Assembly: GCF_030128875.1 (NCBI RefSeq)
Contig: NZ_CP124620.1
Span: forward strand, 930,001-994,000
From: Stenotrophomonas sp. BIO128-Bstrain
GTDB taxonomy: Bacteria; Pseudomonadota; Gammaproteobacteria; Xanthomonadales; Xanthomonadaceae
DNA length: 64,000 nucleotides
Direction of reading: 5' to 3'
Both the position numbers and the translations under genes were made by a program. Below are positions 34,962 through 49,316 of the stretch, piece after piece. How positions within the stretch are numbered: position 1 is the stretch's first letter; every line of letters begins with the position of its first letter. The notes beneath the pieces were generated by a model, which saw nothing but the letters and a program-made list of their open reading frames with translations, ran no database searches and was not told the origin of the DNA.

Positions 34962-36170
34962 TTACAGGCCGAACAGCATGCGGCCCGGGTTTTCCAGCTG
35001 GTTCTTGATGTCCACCAGGAACTGGACCGAGTCCTTGCCGTCGATGATGCGGTGATCGTAGGACAGCGCCAGATACATCATCGGCGCGATCACGACCTGG
35101 CCGTTCTGCGCGATCGGACGCTCCTTGATGGCGTGCATGCCCAGGATGGCGCTCTGCGGCGGGTTGATGATCGGGGTCGACAGCAGCGAACCGAAGGTGC
35201 CGCCGTTGGTCACGGTGAAGGTGCCGCCCTGCAGTTCTTCCAGGCTCAGCTTGCCGTCACGGGCCTTCTTGGCGTAGTCGGCGATGGTCTTTTCGATATC
35301 GGCGAAGGACATGCGCTCGACGTTGCGCAGCACCGGGGTCACCAGACCCTTCTCGGTCGACACGGCGATCGAGATGTCCGAGTAGCCGTGATAGATGATG
35401 TCGTCACCATCGATCGAGGCATTGACCAGCGGGAAGCGCTGCAGTGCGTTGGCGGCGGCCTTCACGAAGAAGCTCATGAAGCCCAGCTTGATGCCGTGCG
35501 CCTTGACGAACTCGTCCTGCAGCTCCTTGCGCGCGGCCGAGACCTTGGACAGGTCGACCTCGTTGAAGGTGGTCAGCATCGCGGTGCCGTTCTTGGACTG
35601 CATCAGGCGCTCGGCGATGCGCTTGCGGATGCGGGTCATCGGCACGCGTTCTTCCGGACGTGCGCCACCGGACTTGCCGGCGCCACCGTTGCGGGCGAAG
35701 TTGACGATGTCTTCCTTGGTCACCGCGCCGCGGCGGCCGGTGCCGTCCACGTCGGCCGGATTCACGCCTTCGGTGATGGCCGTGAAGCGGGCGCCCGGGG
35801 GCAGCGAATCGGCAGCGGACTTGGCCGCCGGGGCCGGCGCTGCGGCAGCGGCCGGCGCGGCAGCGGCCGGTGCCGGAGCAGCGGCCGGGGCGTCGGCCTT
35901 CTTCTCTTCGGCCGGCGCAGCAGCAGCGGTCGCACCTTCTTCGATGATGGCCACGACCTGGCTGGAGGTCACGGTGGCGCCCACCTCGAACTTGATCTCC
36001 TTCAGCACGCCATCGACCGGCGACGGCACTTCCAGGACGACCTTGTCGGTTTCCAGATCAAGCAGGTTTTCATCGCGCTTGACGGCATCGCCGACCCTCT
36101 TGTGCCAGGTGGCGATGGTGCCGTCGGCGACGGATTCGGGCAGTACCGGGGCTTTGACTTCGGTGGCCAT
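34962..36170 (-). CDS. sucB: 2-oxoglutarate dehydrogenase E2, dihydrolipoyl succinyltransferase
   Basis: A 402-residue core enzyme of the 2-oxoglutarate dehydrogenase complex. The lipoyl domain has its lysine in [11 protein letters not shown] (about residue 43). An Ala/Pro-rich hinge (about 80-120) follows, then the peripheral subunit-binding domain ([19 protein letters not shown]) and the catalytic domain ending in [16 protein letters not shown], with the active-site histidine. ATG at 36168-36170 begins the lipoyl domain. A longer frame upstream would run into the sucA terminal region. It is the second gene in sucA-sucB-lpd. Confidence 0.97.
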   Translation of the reverse strand: MATEVKAPVLPESVADGTIATWHKRVGDAVKRDENLLDLETDKVVLEVPSPVDGVLKEIKFEVGATVTSSQVVAIIEEGATAAAAPAEEKKADAPAAAPAPAAAAPAAAAAPAPAAKSAADSLPPGARFTAITEGVNPADVDGTGRRGAVTKEDIVNFARNGGAGKSGGARPEERVPMTRIRKRIAERLMQSKNGTAMLTTFNEVDLSKVSAARKELQDEFVKAHGIKLGFMSFFVKAAANALQRFPLVNASIDGDDIIYHGYSDISIAVSTEKGLVTPVLRNVERMSFADIEKTIADYAKKARDGKLSLEELQGGTFTVTNGGTFGSLLSTPIINPPQSAILGMHAIKERPIAQNGQVVIAPMMYLALSYDHRIIDGKDSVQFLVDIKNQLENPGRMLFGL

Positions 36171-36213
36171 GCGGGAGCTTCCTGGTTTGTCTTTTCTAGA
36201 ATGAGGGGGAGAG

Positions 36214-39045
36214 TTATTCAGCGACCGAGTCGTTGAACGGGTTGACCAGGGCATCGGCGATCAGCTTCTGCTGCTCGATGATGTGGTCAGCCATGTGTCC
36301 AGCGGCCGGCGATGCCGAACGGGCGCGACCTGCGTAATGGATGCTCTGGCCATCGGCCAGGCACGCCTGCAGGTGGTGACGGATCTGGTACCAGGCACCC
36401 TGGTTCTGCGGTTCTTCCTGACACCACACCACATCGGCCGCCTTGCCGTACTTCTTCAGCTCTGCTGCCAGTGCCACGCGCGGGAACGGATACAGCTGCT
36501 CCACGCGGATGATGGCGACATCGTCCTGGCCACGCTTGGTCTGGTCTTCCAGCAGGTCGTAGTAGACCTTGCCCGAGCACAGCACCACGCGCTTGACCTT
36601 CCTGGCGTCTGCGTTGGCATCGCCGATCAGGTGCTGGAACTCGCCGTTGGCCAGTTCGTCCAGGGTCGACACGGCCAGCTTGTGGCGCAGCAGCGACTTG
36701 GGCGACATCACGATCAGCGGCTTGCGGGTGGTCATGCGCATCTGGCGACGCAGCATGTGGTACGCCTGCGCCGGGGTCGACGGCACGCACACCAGCATGT
36801 TCTCCAGCGCGCACAGCTGCAGGAAACGCTCCAGGCGTGCGGAGCTGTGCTCCGGGCCCTGGCCTTCATAACCGTGCGGCAGCAGCAGGGTCAGGCCGGT
36901 GATGCGGCCCCACTTGGCTTCGCCGGCGGCGATGAACTGATCGATCACGACCTGGGCGCCGTTGGCGAAGTCGCCGAACTGGCCTTCCCAGATGCACAGG
37001 GTGTTCGGATCGGTGGTGGAGAAGCCGTACTCATAGGCCATCACGGCTTCTTCGCTGAGCAGCGAATCGATGATGGTGGCCTGTTCCGGCGACTCGACCA
37101 GCTGGCGCAGCGGCAGGTAGTAGTTGTCGGTCTTCTGGTCGTGCAGGATCGCGTGGCGGTGCGTGAACGTACCGCGGCCGACGTCCTGGCCGACCAGGCG
37201 CAGGTTGTTGCCTTCGTCGAGGATGGTGGCGTAGGCCAGGTTCTCGGCGAAGCCCCAGTCGCCCGGGATCTCGCCGGCGGCCATCTTGCGGCGGTCGTCA
37301 TAGACCTTGGCCACGCGCGAGTGCAGTTCCACGCCTTCCGGCACGGTGTTGATCATCTGCGCCAGCTGCTTGACCTTCTCCATGCCCACGGCAGTGGAGA
37401 CGGCGTCGGACAGCTTGCCGTTGAGCAGCTTGGGCCAGTCCACGTACATCTTGCTGGTGGCCGGCGTCTTCTCGACCTGGGCCAGCTCGGTGGTGACTTC
37501 GCCGGCATCGAGCTTGTTGCGGTACGCATCGACCAGGGCCTTGCCGCCACCGGCTTCGATCACGCCGGCGGCTTCCAGCGTCGCGGCGTACAGCTCGCGG
37601 GTGGTCTGGTGCTTGCGGATGACCTGGTACATCAGCGGCTGGGTGATCGCCGGTTCATCGGCTTCGTTGTGGCCCCAGCGGCGGTAGCACATCAGGTCGA
37701 TGACCACGTCCTTGCTGAACTTCTGGCGGAACTCGAAGGCCAGCTTGGCGGCGAACACGACCGCTTCGGGATCGTCGCCGTTCACGTGCAGCACGGGCGC
37801 GGCGATCATCTTGGCCACGTCGGTGCAGTACAGCGTGGAGCGCGAATCTTCCGGATTGGAGGTGGTGAAGCCGACCTGGTTGTTGACCACGATGTGCACC
37901 GTGCCACCAACGGCGAAGCCGCGGGCCTGGGACATCTGGAACAGCTCCATCACCACGCCCTGACCGGCGAAGGCCGCATCACCGTGGATCAGGATCGGCA
38001 TCACCTGCTTGCGGGCGGTATCGCCACGGCGTTCCTGGCGCGAACGGACGCTGCCGGCCACGACCGGATCGGCGATTTCCAGGTGCGACGGGTTGAACGC
38101 CAGCGCCAGGTGGACCGCGCCGCCGGTGGTGGCGACGTCGGCCGAGAAGCCCATGTGGTACTTCACATCGCCGGCCGAGGCGTGGTCGTCGTGCTCGAAC
38201 TTGCCTTCGAACTCGTCGAACAGCTTGCGCGGGCTCTTGCCGAGGGTGTTGACCAGCACGTTCAGGCGGCCGCGGTGGGCCATGCCGATCACCACGTCCT
38301 TGACGCCATCCTTGCCGGCGTCACGGATGATGGTGTCCATCATCGGGATCAGCGAATCGCCGCCTTCCAGCGAGAAGCGCTTCTGGCCCACGTACTTGGT
38401 GTGCAGGTAGCGCTCCAGACCCTCGGCAGCCGTCAGGCGCTCCAGGGTACGGCGCTGGGTGTCTGCGTCCAGGTTGTAGTTGCCACCGGCCATTTCCAGG
38501 CGCTGGTACAGCCACTGGCGCTGCTCGACCTCGGAGATGTGCATGAATTCCGCACCGATCGAGCCGGTGTAGGTCTTCTTCAGGCGCTCCAGCAGGTCAC
38601 GCAGTTTCATGCGCGGCTGGCCGGCGACGCCGCCGGTGCTGAACTCACTGCCCAGGTCGCTTTCCGACAGGCTGTGGAACGGCAGGCCCAGGTCCGGCGG
38701 ATTGGTCGGCGCGGTCAGGCTCAGTGGGTCAAGGCGGGCACCGAGGTGGCCACGCGACCGGTAAGCGGTGATCAGGCGGCCGACATTGCGCTCGCGCTCG
38801 TCGCCGGCACCATCAGCGGTGCCGCTCTTGATGGCGTTTTTGGCGGCGTCGGCAATGTGGGCGATGACGGCCGAATGCGGAATATCACCGGCTTCGCGGC
38901 CCTGGAAGCCGTCGAAGTAGGTCTTCCATTTGGGATCGACACTGTCCGGAGAAACGAGGTACTGCTCGTACAGATCCTCGATATAGGAGGCGTTGCCGCC
39001 GGCGAGCTGCGAAGATTGCGCAAACTGCTTCAGTTGATTGTCCAC
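36214..39045 (-). CDS. sucA: 2-oxoglutarate dehydrogenase E1
   Basis: A 943-residue thiamine-dependent decarboxylase, first enzyme of the 2-oxoglutarate dehydrogenase complex in the TCA cycle. It has the family N-terminus ([20 protein letters not shown]), the [11 protein letters not shown] block, the thiamine segment [20 protein letters not shown] (about residues 358-377) and [11 protein letters not shown]. The start is GTG at 39043-39045. It heads the operon with sucB 43 bases downstream. The 184 bases upstream of sucA hold the promoter region, in which I find no clear operator. Confidence 0.97.
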   Translation of the reverse strand: MDNQLKQFAQSSQLAGGNASYIEDLYEQYLVSPDSVDPKWKTYFDGFQGREAGDIPHSAVIAHIADAAKNAIKSGTADGAGDERERNVGRLITAYRSRGHLGARLDPLSLTAPTNPPDLGLPFHSLSESDLGSEFSTGGVAGQPRMKLRDLLERLKKTYTGSIGAEFMHISEVEQRQWLYQRLEMAGGNYNLDADTQRRTLERLTAAEGLERYLHTKYVGQKRFSLEGGDSLIPMMDTIIRDAGKDGVKDVVIGMAHRGRLNVLVNTLGKSPRKLFDEFEGKFEHDDHASAGDVKYHMGFSADVATTGGAVHLALAFNPSHLEIADPVVAGSVRSRQERRGDTARKQVMPILIHGDAAFAGQGVVMELFQMSQARGFAVGGTVHIVVNNQVGFTTSNPEDSRSTLYCTDVAKMIAAPVLHVNGDDPEAVVFAAKLAFEFRQKFSKDVVIDLMCYRRWGHNEADEPAITQPLMYQVIRKHQTTRELYAATLEAAGVIEAGGGKALVDAYRNKLDAGEVTTELAQVEKTPATSKMYVDWPKLLNGKLSDAVSTAVGMEKVKQLAQMINTVPEGVELHSRVAKVYDDRRKMAAGEIPGDWGFAENLAYATILDEGNNLRLVGQDVGRGTFTHRHAILHDQKTDNYYLPLRQLVESPEQATIIDSLLSEEAVMAYEYGFSTTDPNTLCIWEGQFGDFANGAQVVIDQFIAAGEAKWGRITGLTLLLPHGYEGQGPEHSSARLERFLQLCALENMLVCVPSTPAQAYHMLRRQMRMTTRKPLIVMSPKSLLRHKLAVSTLDELANGEFQHLIGDANADARKVKRVVLCSGKVYYDLLEDQTKRGQDDVAIIRVEQLYPFPRVALAAELKKYGKAADVVWCQEEPQNQGAWYQIRHHLQACLADGQSIHYAGRARSASPAAGHMADHIIEQQKLIADALVNPFNDSVAE

Positions 39046-39229
39046 GATGGAGAGTCGGATTCGCTTGTGGGGTAAGGCTTCGATGATCCGGCAGGGAAAA
39101 GTGAATAGCCTGCGCGGGCGGTATCTAACGCCCCAAATTGTACCCCCAACGCGACAGGAAGGGGCACCGTACGGTCCAGTGCGGGAACCGCGGTGTCATT
39201 CCCAGACAGGTTCGGGGCCGCGCGGTGGG

Positions 39230-40138
39230 CTACAGGCCGAGTGCCCGCAGTTCGCTGCAATCACGCGAACGTTCCCATACGCGCTGCAAACCTTCCTGCA
39301 ACGGTCGTGAACGTGCCGGTTGGGCCAGCCCGGCCTCGCCATCGAAGCGGTGGCCGCTCAGACGAAAGTAGTAGTCGCCCGTATCGTTGAGCAGGCAGGC
39401 AGATGGCGTCGCGCGGTCGATCGGATCGCTCACCTCGCGCACCCGGAAGACGCTCGGCAGCCGCTGGAGCAGGCTCAGCACGGGTGAGCCGGCCTGACGG
39501 ATGGCGGCGCTGTCGTGGACGATCAGCCAGGCCTGTTTGTCGTGGCGGGCGGTGGCGTAGCGGCGTAACGCTTCCAGCACCGGCGGTGCATCGAGCAGGC
39601 CGGGGTCGAGCTGGCGGCTATGGATCCACAGCTGGCGGCGGGCGCGGTGGATCAGCGCCGTAGTGATCGCCACGGCCTCTTCGGCGCGCTCGATCGCGAC
39701 TGCACCGGACAGGGCCAGCCGCATGTGCTGGTGGGCGATGCCGGCCTCTTCGAAGATCTCGCCTTCCGGCAGAAAGCCCTGCCGGGTATAGAACACGCGG
39801 GCCGGCAGCTGCGCATGCAGCCCGACCTCGCGCCAGCCCCGGGCCCGGGCCTGGTCGACCAGGGCCAGTAGCAGGGCTTCGCCGACGCCTTTGCCACGCC
39901 AGGCGGCCAGTACCGCCATGCGGCCGATCCGGCCGTCCGGGGTGAGCCGTCCGGCTCCGATCGGGGTGCCGGCGGTGTCGCAGGCCAGGACATGCACGCT
40001 CAGGGGGTCGAGCGCGTCGATCTCCAGTTCGGCGGGGACCTGCTGCTCGTCGACGAACACGGTGAACCGGACCCGGTGCAGCGCGGCGTGCTGCGCCGGG
40101 TAGTCGACCACATCAACGTGGAAGCCGGGGCCGGTCAT
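39230..40138 (-). CDS. GNAT acetyltransferase fused to a DUF7931-like domain
   Basis: A 302-residue, two-part protein. Residues 1-145 form a GNAT fold (GRIGRMAVLAAWRGKGVGEALLLALVDQARARG holds the acetyl-CoA loop, and FYTRQGFLPEGE is motif B). Residues about 155-302 form a second domain (LIHRARRQLWIHSRQLDPGLLD...YYFRLSGHRFDGEAGLAQPARSRPL), which resembles DUF7931 and recalls phospholipase D-like domains, but has no HKD motif. It begins 11 bases after the ribosomal oxygenase gene, so the two form an operon. The target is unknown. Confidence 0.82.
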   Translation of the reverse strand: MTGPGFHVDVVDYPAQHAALHRVRFTVFVDEQQVPAELEIDALDPLSVHVLACDTAGTPIGAGRLTPDGRIGRMAVLAAWRGKGVGEALLLALVDQARARGWREVGLHAQLPARVFYTRQGFLPEGEIFEEAGIAHQHMRLALSGAVAIERAEEAVAITTALIHRARRQLWIHSRQLDPGLLDAPPVLEALRRYATARHDKQAWLIVHDSAAIRQAGSPVLSLLQRLPSVFRVREVSDPIDRATPSACLLNDTGDYYFRLSGHRFDGEAGLAQPARSRPLQEGLQRVWERSRDCSELRALGL

Positions 40139-40149
40139 GGCGGGGGCGG

Positions 40150-41553
40150 TCAGCCGCGCTGGGGCTCGTCCTTGCCGTCGGTCTCGTCGCTGTCGTCGAA
40201 ATCGACGATCACCTCGATGCCGTCGTCATGGATGGTCACCTCGTGCACGTCGGCCTCGACAGCCTCGTCATCGACCACGTCGACTGCCTCGGTGCCGTCG
40301 ACGATATCGTACTCGGCAACGTAGTCGTCTTCGTCCTCCAGGCCGGTGTCTTCCACCAGCTGGTAGAAGCCGCCGGCGACCAGTGCCTGCACGGCATCAC
40401 GGCCCTTGGCCGAGAGCTTCTGGTACAGCGCCGCGTCGATCTGTTCGGCGCCGGCCAGCGCCTGGGCATCCTTGACCGGCAGGGCGAAGTCCAGGCCGCT
40501 GCAGTACAGGCTGGCGCCACGCTTGGCACGGCGCCAGGCCAGGCGGGCCCAGGGATGGCGATGCAGTTCCACGCCGGCAGCGAGGGCAGCCTCGATCTCT
40601 TCGCGCGGCAGCGGTTCGCCCTGCGCCATCACTTCCCCGGCGGCACGGTAGGTGGTGATGAAGCGGCCGAACCAGTCGCCGAGCTTGTCCGGATCGTTCA
40701 TCCGGATGGCGTTGAGCGCTTCGACGACGCGGTTCATGGAGACCACGTCGATCTCGTTCGGATCCTCCGGCACCTTCAGGTCCGGATCCTGGTAACGGAT
40801 GGACTCGTCGGCGCCCTCGATCAGGGTATCGAGGTAGTCGCTGATCAGTTCGGCCGAGGCCGGGGCGCGCATGCCGAAGGAGAACGTCAGGCAGGGGTCT
40901 TCGGCAACGCCGTTGTGCGGCACGTTCGGCGGCAGGTAGAGCATGTCGCCCGGGGCCAGCACCCAGTCGTGGGTCGGCTTGAAGCGGCGCAGCAGCTTGA
41001 GCTCGACGTCGTCGCGGAAGTCCAGCGGCGGGCGCTTGCCCTTGATGGATTCGCTGGCGTCGATCTGCCAGCGGCGGTGGCCATAAGCCTGCAGCAGGAA
41101 GACGTCGTACTGGTCCACATGGGCGCCGACCGAGCCGCCGGTGGCGGCGAAGCTGATCATCACATCGTCCATGCGCCAGCGCGGCAGGAAATCGAAGTGG
41201 CTGATCAGGGCGCGCACGTCGGCGTCCCACTTGTCCACGTCCTGGACCAGCAGGGTCCAGTCGTGGTCCGGCATGCCGGGGAATTCTTCTTCCTGGAACG
41301 GGCCGGTGCGCACGGTCCAGCCATCGGTGGCGCGGTCGTGGGTGATCAGCCGCGACAGCGCGCCTTCTTCACAGGCCAGACCGGCGAGGTCTTCGGGCTG
41401 CACCGGGGTCTCGAAATCGGGGAAGGCGCCGCGGATGAGCAGCGGGCGCTTCTGCCAGTAATCGCGCAGGAAGGTAGCGGCGGGCATGCCCAGCGGCAGG
41501 CCGGGGCGGGCCTGGATTTCGATGACGGGGGTTTTGATCTTGCGTGCGGCCAT
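40150..41553 (-). CDS. roxA: JmjC-type ribosomal oxygenase (50S L16 arginine hydroxylase RoxA/YcfD)
   Basis: A 467-residue Fe(II)/2-oxoglutarate oxygenase that hydroxylates an arginine of ribosomal protein L16. The iron ligands are in GAHVDQYDVFLLQ (H and D at about residues 137-139) and PPNVPHNGVA (about 203). The C-terminal winged-helix-like dimer region follows. E. coli YcfD has 373 residues. The extra length here is a very acidic tail of about 65 residues (EDEDDYVAEYDIVDGTEAVD and onward, rich in Asp and Glu). ATG at 41551-41553 is the first start in the conserved frame. Confidence 0.9.
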   Translation of the reverse strand: MAARKIKTPVIEIQARPGLPLGMPAATFLRDYWQKRPLLIRGAFPDFETPVQPEDLAGLACEEGALSRLITHDRATDGWTVRTGPFQEEEFPGMPDHDWTLLVQDVDKWDADVRALISHFDFLPRWRMDDVMISFAATGGSVGAHVDQYDVFLLQAYGHRRWQIDASESIKGKRPPLDFRDDVELKLLRRFKPTHDWVLAPGDMLYLPPNVPHNGVAEDPCLTFSFGMRAPASAELISDYLDTLIEGADESIRYQDPDLKVPEDPNEIDVVSMNRVVEALNAIRMNDPDKLGDWFGRFITTYRAAGEVMAQGEPLPREEIEAALAAGVELHRHPWARLAWRRAKRGASLYCSGLDFALPVKDAQALAGAEQIDAALYQKLSAKGRDAVQALVAGGFYQLVEDTGLEDEDDYVAEYDIVDGTEAVDVVDDEAVEADVHEVTIHDDGIEVIVDFDDSDETDGKDEPQRG

Positions 41554-41616
41554 GGGGGAGATCCTTGGAGCGTGTAGACGGTAGTTCGGGGGCGCAGCAG
41601 GGCGGCGCCCATGCCT

Positions 41617-44344
<2,728 letters not shown>

Positions 44345-44639
44345 CCGCGGCCCCGCAGCGCTGCTGCCTGGAGCGGAATGGCACCCGCGGTCGCCAGGGC
44401 GGCGAGGGCGGTCATCGGTGCGTGCGCGCTCGCACGCCCGGTACTACTGTCGGGATCGTCACCCATGGGGGCGGCAGTCTGTCTGAATGAAAACGAATCC
44501 CGAGTCTAGCCGATCCACCGCGTGGTTGGGTTTCAACGGTGCTTGGGAGTATCGTGATCAGAGCCGCCAGCCAGGGAATCAGGCCCGTTGCCAGCCGCAG
44601 GTTCCCTTTCATCCACGAAAGATGTGCGGAGTTGAAGCA

Positions 44640-46052
<1,413 letters not shown>

Positions 46053-46071
46053 GCGCGCGTACTACCTGAAA

Positions 46072-46102
46072 CGAAAAACGGGCCGAATGGCCCGTTTTTT
46101 TC
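46072..46102. terminator. Bidirectional terminator after fumC
   Basis: AAAAACGGGCC / GGCCCGTTTTTT with loop GAAT, 20 bases past the fumC stop, in the gap to the convergent lipoprotein gene. Confidence 0.9.
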
Positions 46103-46219
46103 TGCGTGAGCCCCGTAGCGGCCGTCGGCCCCAGGGCAAAATCAAGGAGGAGGTCGTCGCTGCCAGGCGGCGGACGGGGGACATTTGCCCAGGGGCCTGC
46201 CGGCCGCTGCGGGGCTCAG

Positions 46220-46645
46220 TCAGTGGCGGTCGGCCTGCAGATTGCCGAAGGTCTCGGTGTAATCCTTGAATTCGGGAATCTTCGTGGTCAGGTCCGGCGG
46301 GATCGGCTGCATGCCATCGGGCACCTGGATCTTCACCGAGCGCTTGGCCGGGTCCGGCGGAGCATCGGTCAAGGTGTTCTGGCGCAGCACCTGCAACTGG
46401 CCGAACATGCCCTGCAGCATCGCCTGCTGCTCTTCGTTGAGCGGGATCTCGATCTCATCGATCTTCATGTGCCCGTTGGGCAGGATGATGATGTTCGGCG
46501 CAGGTGCGCGGCGCACGGTGACCATGCCGTCGCTGACGGTGATCTTCGGCTTGCTGCGCTCGGCGCGGTGATTGCGGTACTCCTGGTCGCAACCGGTGGC
46601 GACGAGGCAGAACAGGGCGAACAGCAACAGACTCAGCTTCTTCAT
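46220..46645 (-). CDS. Lipoprotein, DUF2884-like, last gene of the GntR/ABC operon
   Basis: A 141-residue protein with a signal peptide and lipobox (FCLVATGC). The body has the pattern ITVSDGMVTVRRAPAPNIII, then ILPNGHMKIDEIEIPLNEEQQAMLQGMFGQLQVLR. It parallels the neighbouring lipoprotein (46741-47349) segment by segment, so the two look like distant paralogues. Function is unknown. ATG at 46643-46645 starts the leader; the longer upstream frame is not supported. It lies 95 bases after its neighbour on the same strand. Confidence 0.78.
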   Translation of the reverse strand: MKKLSLLLFALFCLVATGCDQEYRNHRAERSKPKITVSDGMVTVRRAPAPNIIILPNGHMKIDEIEIPLNEEQQAMLQGMFGQLQVLRQNTLTDAPPDPAKRSVKIQVPDGMQPIPPDLTTKIPEFKDYTETFGNLQADRH

Positions 46646-46740
46646 GAGCAGGCAACAACGCGTGCGGCGGGAACGCAGATTGTAGTCCCCTGGCGCCGGG
46701 AAGGGCCTGCCTGCGACGCATCGTCGCAGGCAGGGGCCGC

Positions 46741-47349
46741 TTACTTGCCGCAGTCGTCGATGTCTTTCTGGTCCATGGTCGCGTAGGGCTGGAAGGCCGG
46801 CAGCGCGGCCGCCAGCGCCTGCTGTCTGGCCATCATCCCGGGCAGCAGGCCGCACAGCTTCTGGGCCTGGCCTTCGATCTTCCTGGCCTCCTCGTTCACC
46901 CGCGCTTCGATGCCCTGGGTGTCACCGGAGAACATGCCCTTGATCGCCTCACCGGCCGCCTTCACGCCGAGATTGGCGCCGGCCACGCCGATCTCCATGC
47001 CCGCACTGGCCAGCGACTCGACCTGCTTGCGGTAGTCCTGCAGCAGCGCACGCTGGTGGGCATCCACCGGCACCGCCTTGCCATCGATCAGCAGGTCGCC
47101 CTGGGGGCTGATCTCGGCCTTGGGAGATTTGCCATTGGAGATGGAGATGTTGCCCTGGGCGATTTCCCGGCGGGCCTTGTCAGTGGCTTCCTGCACGGTC
47201 TTGCCGATGCTGTCGGTATCCAGCGCGCTGGTGGCCGGGGCGGCGGCGCTCTGGTCGGCGGGGGCTTTGCCCTTTCCGCTGTCCGGGGCGGTACAGGCTG
47301 CGATGGGCAGGCACAACAGCAGGGCAGGCAGCAGCAGTCGAGTTGTCAT
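46741..47349 (-). CDS. DUF2884 (YggN-like) lipoprotein
   Basis: A 202-residue protein with a leader and lipobox (LCLPIAAC at about residue 18). A low-complexity linker is followed by the YggN-like core (GNISISNGKSPKAEISPQGD, then LLIDGKAVPVDAHQRALLQDYRKQVES) and a helical tail (about 110-200) with a cysteine pair near the end (LCGLLPGM, DDCGK). It is a member of DUF2884, envelope-located and functionally undefined. It sits 28 bases downstream of the DUF2807 gene and 95 bases before its smaller paralogue, all in the GntR/ABC operon. Confidence 0.82.
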   Translation of the reverse strand: MTTRLLLPALLLCLPIAACTAPDSGKGKAPADQSAAAPATSALDTDSIGKTVQEATDKARREIAQGNISISNGKSPKAEISPQGDLLIDGKAVPVDAHQRALLQDYRKQVESLASAGMEIGVAGANLGVKAAGEAIKGMFSGDTQGIEARVNEEARKIEGQAQKLCGLLPGMMARQQALAAALPAFQPYATMDQKDIDDCGK

Positions 47350-47377
47350 GGTCCGTATCCGTTGAGGGTAAAGAGGC

Positions 47378-48259
47378 TTACTTGCCGCGCGGCAGTTCAA
47401 CCCGGCCGCGTACATTGCTGTGGCGGATATCGCCGCTGCCACTGTTGGCGACGCGCAGGTCGCCACCGACATCACGGGCCGTCACATCGCCGGAGCCATG
47501 GCGTTCCACCGTGACGCTGCCGCCGATGTCGCGCAGCTCGGTATCGCCGGAGCCGACGGTGCCGATCCGCACGTTGCCCTTGGCCTGGCGCACGTCGGTG
47601 TCGCCGGAGCCGACCACGCCGATCTCGACATTGCCGCCGACGGTATCCAGCTCGAAGTCGCCCGAGCCGATGGTGCCGACCTTGGCGTCGCCGCGTACGT
47701 TGCGGGCCTTGAAATCACCCGAGCCGACCGAGAGCAGGTTCAGTGCACCGGCCCCATCGAGGATGACATCGCCCGAGCCGACTGCCGCGGTCACCAGCCC
47801 TTTGATGTTCTCCAGCTTGATATCCCCGGAGCCGACATCGGCGCTGAGCGAATGCGCACCGCTGACGCTGGCATCGCCGGAGCCGACCTTCATCTGGACC
47901 AGGAGCGTGTCCGGCACCGTGCCGCGCAGGTCCAGGTAGGCATAGCTGCTGCCGCTCATGGTGAGGCTGCGCCCTTCGCGCTGCAGGCGGACGACGAGCT
48001 TGTCGCCGACCTTCTGCTGGGTGACCGTGAGTTGGCGCAGCCAGTCCGCGTTGGAGGCGCAGGCGCGCCCGCCGAGCTGGGCCGCACCGGGGCCGGCCTG
48101 CAGCACCAGGTCGTGCTGGTTCACTTCGAACACCACGGCCTTGGCACCGGCCAGGTCGAGCTTGAGGTCGCGCGGTTCGTTGAACTTGCACTGCGGTTCA
48201 TTGGCGAGCGCGGTCAGCGGCAGCAGCAACAGGGAAGCAACAGCGAGCTTGCGGATCAT
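47378..48259 (-). CDS. DUF2807 (head GIN) beta-helix protein, exported
   Basis: A 293-residue protein with a signal peptide (ending near TALANE) and a repetitive C-terminal half of nine GSGD motifs spaced about 17-20 residues apart (from about residue 125 to the end). Such regular spacing fits a right-handed parallel beta-helix, as in DUF2807/GIN proteins. A single cysteine pair lies in the N-terminal part. It is predicted to be periplasmic or at the outer membrane. It is the fifth gene of the leftward GntR/ABC operon, 28 bases downstream of the permease. Its role in that pathway is unknown. Confidence 0.85.
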   Translation of the reverse strand: MIRKLAVASLLLLPLTALANEPQCKFNEPRDLKLDLAGAKAVVFEVNQHDLVLQAGPGAAQLGGRACASNADWLRQLTVTQQKVGDKLVVRLQREGRSLTMSGSSYAYLDLRGTVPDTLLVQMKVGSGDASVSGAHSLSADVGSGDIKLENIKGLVTAAVGSGDVILDGAGALNLLSVGSGDFKARNVRGDAKVGTIGSGDFELDTVGGNVEIGVVGSGDTDVRQAKGNVRIGTVGSGDTELRDIGGSVTVERHGSGDVTARDVGGDLRVANSGSGDIRHSNVRGRVELPRGK

Positions 48260-48287
48260 GGGTGGCTCCTCGAAGAAGGGCGGGGGA

Positions 48288-49316
48288 TCAGATTTCGCCA
48301 GCGCGGCGGCGCAGGCGGATGGCCAGGAACAGGAACACCACGCCGGCGGCAGCCCCGATCCACAGTTCCGGCATGGCCAGGGCGGCCAGCTGGTGGCTTG
48401 GGCCCAGTTCGTTGACCAGGTTGTCCATGTTGCCGTTGCCACTGAACATGGACTCACCGCGGTAGAACTGGTCGCTGGCCGGGACCGCGCTGAGCAGCAG
48501 GCGGCCAACGATATGCTTCCAGAACCAGCCGCCGGTCAGGTCGAACAGGGTCATCACCTTGGTGGTGCTGACGATGATGCCGGCGAACAGCGGCAGCATC
48601 ACCGCCCACAGGAACGGCTTGGTCTTGGCCCAGGCCGAGCACAGCAGCAACCAGCCAACGGTCGGCAGCGCCCAGAGCAGGTAGACCGGAATCCAGGACA
48701 GGTGGCCGGCGATGATGGTCAGCGGGCTGGCAGGGCCCCAGATCAGCATCATCGGATCACCGCCGTGGGCGATCACCACGATCGAGATCATCACCAGGAA
48801 ACCGAGCATGGTCAGGGCCGAGGCGATCACCGCGATGATCGGGGCGATCAGCAGCGCACTCACGGCCTTGGACAGCACCGTGGCGGTATCCGACAGCGGC
48901 AGCGATTTCCAGAACAGGATGCTGCGGTCGCGGCGGTCGTCGTACAGGGCGCCCAGGCAGTAGAAGAACACCACGAAGGCGAGCACGATCAGCGGCCAGC
49001 CCGAGCTCAGGATCAGGGTCAGGTCCAGGCCATTGGCCAGGTCGTGCAGGTCCTTGGCATCGAGCTTGCTGGTCAGCAGGCTCAGGTCAAGGCCGTTGAT
49101 GTTGACGCTTTCGTTGTCGATGTGGATGCCGCCGCTCTTGACCGCACGGTGCATGGCGACCAGGCCGAACACGATGCCGAGCAGGCTCATCACCAGCGAG
49201 ATGCCGCCGGCGATCACCGGCGCATACAGGAAGCCGCCGCGGTTTTCCCAGTACTCACGCTTGAGCAGCCACTTGAACGCACTGGCCTTGCTGATGGGAT
49301 GGTTGACGGTGTTCAT
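48288..49316 (-). CDS. ABC transporter permease
   Basis: A 342-residue inner membrane subunit with about six or seven transmembrane segments (GGFLYAPVIAGGISLVMSLLG near the start; WPLIVLAFVVFFYCLG; LLIAPIIAVIASALTMLGFLVM; a final VVFLFLAIRLRRR). A large periplasmic loop lies between segments 1 and 2. It pairs with the adjacent ATPase, whose stop it overlaps by ATGA. ABC-2-like arrangement; substrate unknown. Similar YtrA-regulated transporters are linked to cell-wall-active antibiotic response in Bacillus, but this is only a family analogy. Confidence 0.88.
   Translation of the reverse strand: MNTVNHPISKASAFKWLLKREYWENRGGFLYAPVIAGGISLVMSLLGIVFGLVAMHRAVKSGGIHIDNESVNINGLDLSLLTSKLDAKDLHDLANGLDLTLILSSGWPLIVLAFVVFFYCLGALYDDRRDRSILFWKSLPLSDTATVLSKAVSALLIAPIIAVIASALTMLGFLVMISIVVIAHGGDPMMLIWGPASPLTIIAGHLSWIPVYLLWALPTVGWLLLCSAWAKTKPFLWAVMLPLFAGIIVSTTKVMTLFDLTGGWFWKHIVGRLLLSAVPASDQFYRGESMFSGNGNMDNLVNELGPSHQLAALAMPELWIGAAAGVVFLFLAIRLRRRAGEI

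Noticed and set aside
36283..39075. 930-codon plus-strand frame opposite sucA
   Set aside because: Antisense shadow of a GC-rich gene. sucA on the minus strand is full length with all motifs.
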